Assembly (NCBI RefSeq): GCF_040196175.1
Contig: NZ_JBEFNF010000001.1
Location: forward strand, 1,182,701 to 1,246,700
DNA length: 64,000 bases
Reading direction: 5' to 3'
DNA from: Halospina sp040196175
GTDB lineage: Bacteria > Pseudomonadota > Gammaproteobacteria > Pseudomonadales > Oleiphilaceae
Both the position numbers and the translations under genes were made by a program. The notes beneath the pieces are model-generated. The model was not told where the DNA came from. It worked only from the letters and a program-made list of their open reading frames with translations, and did not search any database. This document shows, piece by piece, positions 8,834-16,179 of this stretch; within the stretch, counting starts at the first letter, position 1, and each line of letters opens with the position of its first letter.

Positions 8834-9702
8834 AGACGACCCCGGGTTGTTTCCCGGAAATGCCGCCACACCGGCTCGGGCCCGTCAGGCAGGACCGGGA
8901 GCCGCCCCAGTTCCGACCAGGGCCGGCCCGGCCAGTGGAAATCACTGCCCCCGGACGCCCATAGCCCGTTATCCATGCACAGCCGTGTGAGATAGCCGCT
9001 GTCCTGACGCGAATGGCCCGCACTCAGAACTTCCAGTGCCTGACCTCCGGCCTCGTGAAACGCATCAACGAGCTTCCTGAGTTTGTTATTGGTCAACCGG
9101 TAACGCCGGGGATGGGCCAGTATGGCAATCCCTCCTGCCTCCCGGATCCATTTCACAACTGTCGCCAACTCCGGCCAGCACGTTGCCACATCGCCCACCT
9201 TACCGGTGCCGAGGTAGCGCTGGAATGCCTGGCGAGTCCCCGCAACCACCCCGGTATCAACCAGCGCCTGAGCAAAATGAGGCCGTCCCGGGACGCCCGC
9301 AGCGAGAGCACGAGCCTCTCCCAGAACCGAGGGAAGGCCCTGCTTTTGCAGCCGCTCATCGATGGTTCCAGCTCTCTCATGGCGGACCTGGCTTTGCCCG
9401 TCCAGAACCCGCTGGAACCCGACATCCTGCGGATCAAAATCCAGGCCTACCACATGAATCGTCTGACCATGCCAGAGGCAGGACAGCTCCACGCCACTGA
9501 TCAAGTGAATGCCCTCAGCCGCTGTCGCCGCCTGGGCTTGAGGCAGACCTGCCAAAGTGTCATGGTCTGTCAGCGCTAACACGCCCACGCCCTGCTGCGC
9601 GGCGCGGGTCACCACAGCCGCTGGTGAAAGGCCTCCGTCGGAGGCGTTGCTGTGACAATGCAGATCCGCAAGCAGCGATCTGGCTCCATCATCAATACGC
9701 AT
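8821..9702 (-). CDS. PHP-domain phosphoesterase (RnmA/TrpH/YciV type)
   Basis: 293 aa. The metal-binding PHP motifs are clear: DLHCHSNASDGGLSP (residues 13-27), LALTDHDTLAG (about 42-52), ILAHPRRY near 195, and GGSDFHWPGRP near the C-terminus. The E. coli relative is a 3',5'-nucleoside bisphosphate phosphatase and 5'-3' exonuclease active on short RNA. The neighbouring yciI gene, divergently placed, is a usual companion. GGAG lies just before the ATG at 9702. Confidence 0.85.
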   Translation of the reverse strand: MRIDDGARSLLADLHCHSNASDGGLSPAAVVTRAAQQGVGVLALTDHDTLAGLPQAQAATAAEGIHLISGVELSCLWHGQTIHVVGLDFDPQDVGFQRVLDGQSQVRHERAGTIDERLQKQGLPSVLGEARALAAGVPGRPHFAQALVDTGVVAGTRQAFQRYLGTGKVGDVATCWPELATVVKWIREAGGIAILAHPRRYRLTNNKLRKLVDAFHEAGGQALEVLSAGHSRQDSGYLTRLCMDNGLWASGGSDFHWPGRPWSELGRLPVLPDGPEPVWRHFRETTRGRLQGE

Positions 9703-9814
9703 AATGCTCCGCGATGCTGTCTCCGAACCGGGATTGGCGCGGATGACGCCGGGAGCTTATCATAGCCGGCTATTGCCACTCATCGCCACCAGAGGGTTCA
9801 GGAAGGAGATTCAG

Positions 9815-10114
9815 ATGTACTACGCCATCATCGCCGAAGATATACCCGACAGCCTGGAGCAGCGCAAACAGGCACGCAGCGCCCATCTTGAACGCCTGGA
9901 AGCCCTGAAAACCGAAGGGAGACTGCTCATGGCCGGGCCTTTCCCCGCGGAAGACACCACCGAACCCGGCAATGCCGGCTTCACAGGCAGCCTCGTTGTC
10001 GCCGAATTTGAATCACTGGCCCATGCCCAGGTCTGGGCGGATGCAGACCCCTACGTCAAAGCAGGCGTTTACGAAAAGGTAACAGTCAAGCCATTCAAAC
10101 CGGTTCTCCCCTGA
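9815..10114 (+). CDS. YciI-like protein
   Basis: 99 aa, one YciI domain: MYYAIIAEDIPDSLEQR, then RLLMAGPFPAED and a DPYVKAGVYEKVTVKPF ending. E. coli YciI has 98 residues. ATG 9815 is chosen because it follows AGGAAGGAG and begins at the domain boundary; the open frame extends further upstream without conservation. The family has a His-Asp pair suited to small-molecule chemistry, but a defined reaction is not known for most members. Confidence 0.88.
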   Translation: MYYAIIAEDIPDSLEQRKQARSAHLERLEALKTEGRLLMAGPFPAEDTTEPGNAGFTGSLVVAEFESLAHAQVWADADPYVKAGVYEKVTVKPFKPVLP

Positions 10115-10179
10115 GCCTCACTGGGCAACGCCGTTGGGCTGTGGCAGAATCCTGACTTCATTTAACAGGGAATGACATC

Positions 10180-10869
10180 ATGACCCCTCAGAAAGCCATG
10201 AACAGGGCACTGCGCTTGCTGGTGCCGCTGATCCTTGTGCTCGCATCCGTGGCGCAGGCGGAAAAACGCTATGTGGACGATGTGATCTACGTCCCCGTTC
10301 GTTCCGGCCCCGGCAATGAATACCGGATCATTGAGTCCGCGCTACGCAGCGGGACACCCGTAGAAGTCCTGGAGAAAGACGAGGAAACCGGCTATTCAAA
10401 AATACGCTTTGGTGATGGCGAAGAGGGTTACATCGCAACCCGATTCCTGAGCGCAGAACGCATTGCGGAGGAGCGCCTCCAGGATGTCCAGGAGCAGCTG
10501 ACCAGAACCGAGGACGAGCTCTCACAGGCGCAGTCCAAGCTTGAACAGAGCCGTTCCAAGCTTGAGCAGGCCCAGCAGGCGAAACAGGATCTCGAGTCCC
10601 GGCTTGAGGAAACAAATAATGAACTTGAGCGCATCCGCTCCATTTCAGAAGATGCGATCAAACTTGAAAAACGCAACCGGGAATTGCGCAAGGAACGTCA
10701 GGAACTGCGCAAGGAGGTGGAACTGCTCACCAACGAGAACCAGCGACTCGAAGACAGCCGGGAATCCAGCTTCCTCCTCACTGGTGGTGGCTTGGTGATT
10801 GCAGGCATTTTCATCGCCGTTCTCTTTCCGTTGCTCAAACCCAGCCGTAAAAGCGACAGCTGGGCCTGA
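10180..10869 (+). CDS. SH3-domain protein with coiled coil and C-terminal membrane anchor
   Basis: 229 aa. A signal peptide (1-27, cleaved near VAQA/EKR) leads to a bacterial SH3 domain (about 30-90; VRSGPGNEYRI, EEGYIATRFL), then a long coiled coil (about 92-195, heptads rich in Q, E, R and L), then one transmembrane helix (about 199-219) and a short basic tail. This is the YgiM-like layout known across gammaproteobacteria. The SH3 domain would face the periplasm and may touch peptidoglycan. Function is not known. Confidence 0.82.
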   Translation: MTPQKAMNRALRLLVPLILVLASVAQAEKRYVDDVIYVPVRSGPGNEYRIIESALRSGTPVEVLEKDEETGYSKIRFGDGEEGYIATRFLSAERIAEERLQDVQEQLTRTEDELSQAQSKLEQSRSKLEQAQQAKQDLESRLEETNNELERIRSISEDAIKLEKRNRELRKERQELRKEVELLTNENQRLEDSRESSFLLTGGGLVIAGIFIAVLFPLLKPSRKSDSWA

Positions 10870-10875
10870 TCAGGA

Positions 10876-11172
10876 TCAACGCTTAACCTCATCGATCCGA
10901 AGACCAACGCGCCACCGACCATCATCGAGCGGTTCGCTGCGCAGAACGGTGGCAACGGTCTCAAACGGCGGAAAGTCGGGATTATGGGAGGGCAGTGACG
11001 TGTGAAGGCACTGACCTTCCGCCAGCTCCTTCTCCATCTCAACAGCCATGCCTGTTGCGCTGAGATCCACACACCGCCCTTCCATCCTTTGACCTTGCTC
11101 ATCCTCGATCAGCTCAATGGCCGTATCGACGTTCATACGGATGAAGTCGCGCTTATCAGAGTTGTCCCGCAT
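10876..11172 (-). CDS. PilZ-domain protein
   Basis: 98 aa single PilZ domain. KRDFIRMNVD supplies the family R-x-x-x-R-type region (KRxxxR variant), and DLSATGMAVEM supplies the D-x-S-x-x-G motif that contacts cyclic di-GMP. The final part VGLRIDEVKR closes the barrel. ATG 11172 is preferred because GGAG lies 5 nt upstream; an ATG at 11187 is an alternative. Binding of c-di-GMP is expected from the family but the first Arg motif is imperfect. It is convergent with the SH3 gene. Confidence 0.8.
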   Translation of the reverse strand: MRDNSDKRDFIRMNVDTAIELIEDEQGQRMEGRCVDLSATGMAVEMEKELAEGQCLHTSLPSHNPDFPPFETVATVLRSEPLDDGRWRVGLRIDEVKR

Positions 11173-11325
11173 TGAATCTCCAGTCATGAGAGGTTCCTGC
11201 CTCAACGTTGTTATTATTACTGGTTCCGGTACGTTATACCGGCAGGAGGCAGCGGGCGTCAAAGAATTAGATAGCATAAGGAGGGACGGGAGCCGAACCG
11301 ACACGCCGGCCCCCGGGAAAGCCAG

Positions 11326-11823
11326 CTACGCGGAAGCCTCCGGCAGCGCCTCGGCAGACAGAATAATGCCGTTGTTATCAGCGTAAACGTAGTGACCGGG
11401 CTCAAAAGTAACACCGCCAAAGCTCAGGGCCACGTTAAGATCTCCCAGACCACGCTTCTCACTCTTGCGGGGATGAGTGGCCAGCGCCTGGACGCCGATG
11501 TCAGTCTCACCGATTACATCCACGTCACGAATACAGCCATAGACGATCACACCCTGCCAGCCGTTTTTGGATGCTTTTTCCGCCAGCATATCGCCCAACA
11601 GGGCGATCCGGAGCGAACCACCACCATCGACGACCAGAACCTTTCCCTGCCCGTCCTGGCCAACCTGTTCTTTGACCACTGAATTGTCCTCAAAGCACTT
11701 AACGGTGACGATCTCGCCTCCAAATGCACTGCGTCCGCCCAGGTTCACAAACATAGGCTCAACCACAGCCACTTGCGGATGCTCATCCACAAGATCCGGT
11801 GTAACGATTGTCTGTTCCGACAC
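11326..11823 (-). CDS. rraA: Regulator of RNase E activity A
   Basis: 165 aa, beginning at GTG 11823 with AAGGAG 6 nt upstream; longer reading runs into the hydrolase gene. VVDGGGSLRIALLGDMLA and GVIVYGCIRDVDVI are RraA signatures. RraA binds RNase E and lowers its cleavage of many transcripts; related folds act as class II aldolases. It is the last gene of a ppsA-hydrolase-rraA minus-strand unit, 25 nt after the hydrolase. Confidence 0.93.
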   Translation of the reverse strand: MSEQTIVTPDLVDEHPQVAVVEPMFVNLGGRSAFGGEIVTVKCFEDNSVVKEQVGQDGQGKVLVVDGGGSLRIALLGDMLAEKASKNGWQGVIVYGCIRDVDVIGETDIGVQALATHPRKSEKRGLGDLNVALSFGGVTFEPGHYVYADNNGIILSAEALPEASA

Positions 11824-11848
11824 AGTTTTCTCCTTATCCAACGCAATT

Positions 11849-12775
11849 TCAGTCAACACTATCCGCCCGCAGGTTACGGGTGTGTTCTGCCAGCCAGGCA
11901 CGGATATCATCCTGGACCGCAGTGCCCGGGTTACCCTGACCGGTAGCGGCGCTTCTACTGTCATTCCTCGGGCTCAGAGTATGGCGGACCTGACCACCAA
12001 GACTCCTCGCAAAACTCTGTATGGTGTCAGTGTCGTCCTCAACACCCACCACGAGCCCCGGACAACGAATCACCCGCAGCCCCTCGTGGGTAGGATGCCC
12101 CTTGCCCTTGCGATAGCGTTTCTGACTTCGGTAAAGGTCCCGGAACAGAGCACTGGGCTCATCCTCCGGCCCCCAGCCATGGAGCCCGCCGAGAAAACGC
12201 TGCCGGCGCCGCAATCCGAGCTTTTCGCCCAGGGTGGCCCGGGATTCGGTCCAGTGGGACCCGGCTCGCCCCGGATCAACAAATACAGCTGCAGGCACAA
12301 GGCGCAGAAAGCGCTGATGGTTGATCATGGCGTAAGCCAGAAGGCGGGCCCCCACCCCCTGGCCGAGCCAGGCTGGTGGCACACCACTCTGTTCTTCCAC
12401 AAAACGCTGCACCGGCAGCAGGTCCTCTTCCGCCAGAAGACCAATGTGTCCCTGGGACCAGTCACGATTGCGGGGCGACATGCCATGACCCCGCATCTCT
12501 GGAAGCCAGACGTCAAAGCCATAACGGGCAAGCAGCGCAGCCAGCCCCTCCCCTCCGGGCGAGAGCCACTGACGCTTATTCTGGAATTCCCGGTGAATGA
12601 GCACCACTGGCACGCGCGCACCTTGCCATGCCGGATCCCGGACCCGGGTCACCGCGATGCGAACGCTCGGATCCGGGCTCACGCCAGGGTTCAGCAGGTA
12701 GACATCCTCATAGAGGTCAGCGGCCATTTCAGTGGCCGACAGGGTCACCGGAAACAACCGGCTGCTGCTCTGCAT
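11849..12775 (-). CDS. Alpha/beta-hydrolase-fold protein lacking the nucleophile serine
   Basis: 308 aa. The fold is visible: VPVVLIHREF (oxyanion strand, HG replaced by HR), YGFDVWLPEMRGHGMSP (the usual Asp-x-Arg-Gly-His-Gly region) and VVGVEDDTDTIQSF (acid strand). The nucleophile elbow reads WLGQGVGARL: the G-x-S-x-G serine is Gly (GGC CAG GGG GTG GGG). A catalytic His-containing segment near the C-terminus is also not evident. It is therefore probably not a standard esterase; a binding or scaffold role is inferred. It lies 41 nt after ppsA and 25 nt before rraA. Confidence 0.75.
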   Translation of the reverse strand: MQSSSRLFPVTLSATEMAADLYEDVYLLNPGVSPDPSVRIAVTRVRDPAWQGARVPVVLIHREFQNKRQWLSPGGEGLAALLARYGFDVWLPEMRGHGMSPRNRDWSQGHIGLLAEEDLLPVQRFVEEQSGVPPAWLGQGVGARLLAYAMINHQRFLRLVPAAVFVDPGRAGSHWTESRATLGEKLGLRRRQRFLGGLHGWGPEDEPSALFRDLYRSQKRYRKGKGHPTHEGLRVIRCPGLVVGVEDDTDTIQSFARSLGGQVRHTLSPRNDSRSAATGQGNPGTAVQDDIRAWLAEHTRNLRADSVD

Positions 12776-12816
12776 ACCCGCCTTTCTCCGTGTTATCCGG
12801 GATTACACCAGACTGG

Positions 12817-15198
12817 TCAGGACTGTTGCCCTTCCGCCAGGAAGAACCAGGTGTCCAGCACTGAATCCGGGTTCAGCGAGACACTGTCGATGCCCTGGTC
12901 CATGAGCCATTTGGCCAGATCGGGATGATCCGAGGGACCCTGGCCACATATGCCAACATATTTGTTGGCTCTGCGGCAGGCGCCGATCGCATTCTCCAAC
13001 AACGACTTGACCGCTTCATTGCGCTCATCAAACAGGTGCGCCACGATTCCCGAGTCCCGATCAAGCCCCAGTGTAAGCTGCGTGAGATCATTGGAACCGA
13101 TGGAAAAGCCGTCAAAATGTTCCAGAAACTCGTCCGCTTGAAGCGCATTGGCCGGCAACTCGCACATCATGATCACGCGCAGATCCTCACGACCTCGCTC
13201 CAGACCATTCTCAGCCAGCAACTCCACGACCTGACGACCCTCGCCGGGGGTACGCACGAACGGCACCATGACCTCAACGTTATTGAGGCCCATTTCATCG
13301 CGAACACGGGTCAGAGCGCGGCACTCAAGTTCAAAGCAGTCCCGGAAGGAGTCCGAGATATAACGGGAAGCACCCCGGAAACCCAGCATTGGGTTTTCCT
13401 CATCCGGCTCATACAGGGTGCCACCAATAAGGTTGGCGTATTCATTGGACTTGAAGTCCGAAAGACGAACAATGACGGGCTTCGGATAGAAGGCAGCCGC
13501 GAGCGTTGAAATCCCCTCAACCAGTTTGTCGATGTAGAAGTCCACCGGGGAATCGTAACCGGCGATCCGTTTCTCAACCGTCTGTTTGATATCGCCGGGC
13601 AGTGATTCAAAATTCAGAAGCGCTTTAGGGTGAACTCCGATCATGCGGTTGATGATGAATTCCAGCCGGGCAAGTCCGACACCTTCGTTGGGCATGGCCT
13701 GGAAATCAAAGGCTCTGTCTGGGTTGCCGACGTTCATCATGATGCGGAACGGCAGCTTCGGCATGGACTCGACGGAGTTCTCGCGCAGTTCGAAATCAAG
13801 CCGTCCGTCATAGACCAGACCGGTATCCCCTTCGGCGCAGGAGACTGTCAGCTCCTGCCCTTCCTGGATGAGTTCAGAGGCATTGCCGCAGCCCACAACC
13901 GCAGGAATTCCCAGCTCCCTGGCAATGATGGCTGCGTGACAGGTGCGTCCGCCGCGGTCGGTGATGATTGCTGCAGAGCGTTTCATGACCGGCTCCCAGT
14001 CAGGGTCGGTCATATCGGTCACCAGCACATCCCCTTCTTGGACACGATCCATTTCGTTGATACTGGTGACGATCCGGGCCGGACCGGCGCCAATGCGGTG
14101 ACCGATACTCCGCCCCTCGACCATGACCGACCCTTTCTCCTTGAGCAGGTAGCGCTCCATGGTATGCAGCCCCTTACGGCTGCGGACCGTCTCCGGGCGC
14201 GCCTGAACGATGAACAATTGCCCCGTATCACCATCCTTGGCCCACTCAATATCCATGGGCCGGCCATAATGCTTCTCGATAGTCAGCGCCTGGCGAGTGA
14301 GCTCGGTGACGTCCGCATCCGATAGGCAGAACCGATTGCGGTCGTCAGCGTCCACTTTAACCGTCTCAACCGATTTGCCCATTTCACCGTCACCGGCATA
14401 GACCATTTTAATGGCCTTGCTGCCGAGATTACGTCTCAGGACCGCGGGGCGGCCAGCCTCAAACGTGGGTTTGTGTACGTAGAATTCGTCCGGGTTTACA
14501 GCACCCTGAACCACAGTCTCACCCAGGCCATAGGACGCGGTAACAAACACGACGTCCTGAAATCCGGACTCGGTATCCAGCGTGAACATAACGCCGCTGC
14601 TACCGGTCTCACTGCGCACCATTCGCTGGATACCGGCAGAGAGTGCCACTCTATTGTGATCAAAACCATGATGCACCCGGTAGGAAATCGCTCGGTCGTT
14701 GAACAGCGACGCAAAGACCTCTTTGATGGCGAGCTTGACATTGTCCAGCCCAACAATGTTCAGGAAGGTCTCCTGCTGACCCGCGAAAGAGGCATCAGGA
14801 AGGTCTTCTGCTGTCGCGGAGGAGCGCACCGCCACCGTCATCATCTGCTCATTGTCGCCCTGCATGGCAGCAAAACGTTTCGCGATCACCTCCTCCAGCG
14901 CTGCCGGAAAGGGGGTATCGATGACCCACTGGCGGATCTTGGCTCCAACCCGGGCCAGTTCGTTCACATCATTGATGTCCAGACTGTCCAGAGTCTCATC
15001 AATGCACTGGCGCAGCCCGTCTTTCTCCAGAAACTCGCGGTAGGCCTTAGCTGTGGTGGCGAACCCACCGGGCACTGTCACCCCGGCATTGGCGAGATTG
15101 CTGATCATCTCCCCGAGGGAAGCGTTCTTACCTCCCACACGCTCGACATCGTCCATGCCGAGTTCCTCGAAACCGATGATGAAATCGTCCAAAGCCAA
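12817..15198 (-). CDS. ppsA: Phosphoenolpyruvate synthase
   Basis: 793 aa, the E. coli PpsA length. N-terminal ATP-binding domain (GGKNASLGEMI near 22; VAVRSSATAEDLPDASFAGQ near 125), the swivelling His domain with GGRTCHAAIIARELGIPAVVG (phospho-His near 420), and a C-terminal TIM barrel with ICGQGPSDHP holding the catalytic Cys. It converts pyruvate and ATP to PEP, AMP and phosphate for gluconeogenesis. The divergent neighbour encodes its regulatory kinase/phosphorylase, the same pairing as in E. coli. With isocitrate lyase elsewhere in the window it suits growth on acetate or fatty acids. Confidence 0.97.
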   Translation of the reverse strand: MALDDFIIGFEELGMDDVERVGGKNASLGEMISNLANAGVTVPGGFATTAKAYREFLEKDGLRQCIDETLDSLDINDVNELARVGAKIRQWVIDTPFPAALEEVIAKRFAAMQGDNEQMMTVAVRSSATAEDLPDASFAGQQETFLNIVGLDNVKLAIKEVFASLFNDRAISYRVHHGFDHNRVALSAGIQRMVRSETGSSGVMFTLDTESGFQDVVFVTASYGLGETVVQGAVNPDEFYVHKPTFEAGRPAVLRRNLGSKAIKMVYAGDGEMGKSVETVKVDADDRNRFCLSDADVTELTRQALTIEKHYGRPMDIEWAKDGDTGQLFIVQARPETVRSRKGLHTMERYLLKEKGSVMVEGRSIGHRIGAGPARIVTSINEMDRVQEGDVLVTDMTDPDWEPVMKRSAAIITDRGGRTCHAAIIARELGIPAVVGCGNASELIQEGQELTVSCAEGDTGLVYDGRLDFELRENSVESMPKLPFRIMMNVGNPDRAFDFQAMPNEGVGLARLEFIINRMIGVHPKALLNFESLPGDIKQTVEKRIAGYDSPVDFYIDKLVEGISTLAAAFYPKPVIVRLSDFKSNEYANLIGGTLYEPDEENPMLGFRGASRYISDSFRDCFELECRALTRVRDEMGLNNVEVMVPFVRTPGEGRQVVELLAENGLERGREDLRVIMMCELPANALQADEFLEHFDGFSIGSNDLTQLTLGLDRDSGIVAHLFDERNEAVKSLLENAIGACRRANKYVGICGQGPSDHPDLAKWLMDQGIDSVSLNPDSVLDTWFFLAEGQQS

Positions 15199-15360
15199 TC
15201 TCCCTCGTTATTGCCTGTCACCCGCGGCGCTACACGCCCTGCAGAGCCCGCTTATCATACTGGAACCGGCGGGGTCATCTCCACCATTATGCGAGGCGGG
15301 TTCACAACATCTGTGCATCGCCCTAGCATACCGCTAAAGTCTGAACCGAGTCTCACCGCC

Positions 15361-16179
15361 ATGAAACGCACCGCTTTCTTCATCTCCGACGGCACAGGCA
15401 TTACTGCCGAGGCGCTCGGCAACAGCCTTCTTGCCCAGTTCGATAACATTCAGTTCGAAAAAATCACCCTTCCCTACATCGACTCCGTTCAGAAGGCGCT
15501 GGAAGCAGTAGCGCAGATCAACAAGGCAGGGCAACTTGACGGCGCACGGCCGTTGACTTTCGACACCATTGTCGACAGCAAAATCCGAGGCGAGCTTTCG
15601 CGGGCAGAAGCGTTCATGGTGGACATCTTTGGCACTTTCCTGTCGCCACTGGAAAACGAGCTTCACGCCAGCTCCTCCTATACTGTGGGCAAATCCCACG
15701 CTATCTCCAGCGACGGGGGCTACGAGGAACGGATCAAGGCCGTCAACTACGCACTTGAAAATGATGACGGCGCCCGCACCCGCTACTACGACGATGCTGA
15801 TCTGGTCCTGGTTGGGCCATCGCGTAGCGGCAAGACGCCAACGTGCTTGTACCTGGCTCTGCAGTACGGGATCAAGGCAGCAAACTACCCCCTGACCGAA
15901 GAGGACATGGAAGAGCAGCGGATTCCCTCAACCCTGCAACCTCACCGGCAGAAGCTATTCGGGCTAACCATTGATCCCAACCGCCTCTCTGCGATCCGCA
16001 ATGAACGTCGCCCAAACTCCAGCTACGCCTCCATGCGCCAGTGTGCACTTGAGGTCAACGAAGCTGAGAGCATGTATCGGCGCGAGCGGATTCCGAACCT
16101 GAATACCACCGACTACTCGGTGGAGGAGATTTCCACCCGCATCCTTGTCCAGACCGGGATCGAGCGCCGCGCACGCTGA
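15361..16179 (+). CDS. ppsR: PEP synthase regulatory protein (bifunctional kinase/pyrophosphorylase)
   Basis: 272 aa. MKRTAFFISDGTGITAEALG opens the DUF299 family, and the P-loop-like VGPSRSGKTPTCLYLA lies near residue 155. It inactivates PpsA by ADP-dependent phosphorylation of a Thr next to the catalytic His and reverses this by phosphorolysis. The open frame extends far upstream antisense to ppsA, but homology begins only at ATG 15361. The 162 nt between ppsA and ppsR should hold both promoters. Confidence 0.94.
   Translation: MKRTAFFISDGTGITAEALGNSLLAQFDNIQFEKITLPYIDSVQKALEAVAQINKAGQLDGARPLTFDTIVDSKIRGELSRAEAFMVDIFGTFLSPLENELHASSSYTVGKSHAISSDGGYEERIKAVNYALENDDGARTRYYDDADLVLVGPSRSGKTPTCLYLALQYGIKAANYPLTEEDMEEQRIPSTLQPHRQKLFGLTIDPNRLSAIRNERRPNSSYASMRQCALEVNEAESMYRRERIPNLNTTDYSVEEISTRILVQTGIERRAR

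Noticed and set aside
14473..15360. Long open frame upstream of ppsR, antisense to ppsA
   Set aside because: High-GC antisense shadow of ppsA; homology to PpsR starts only at ATG 15361.
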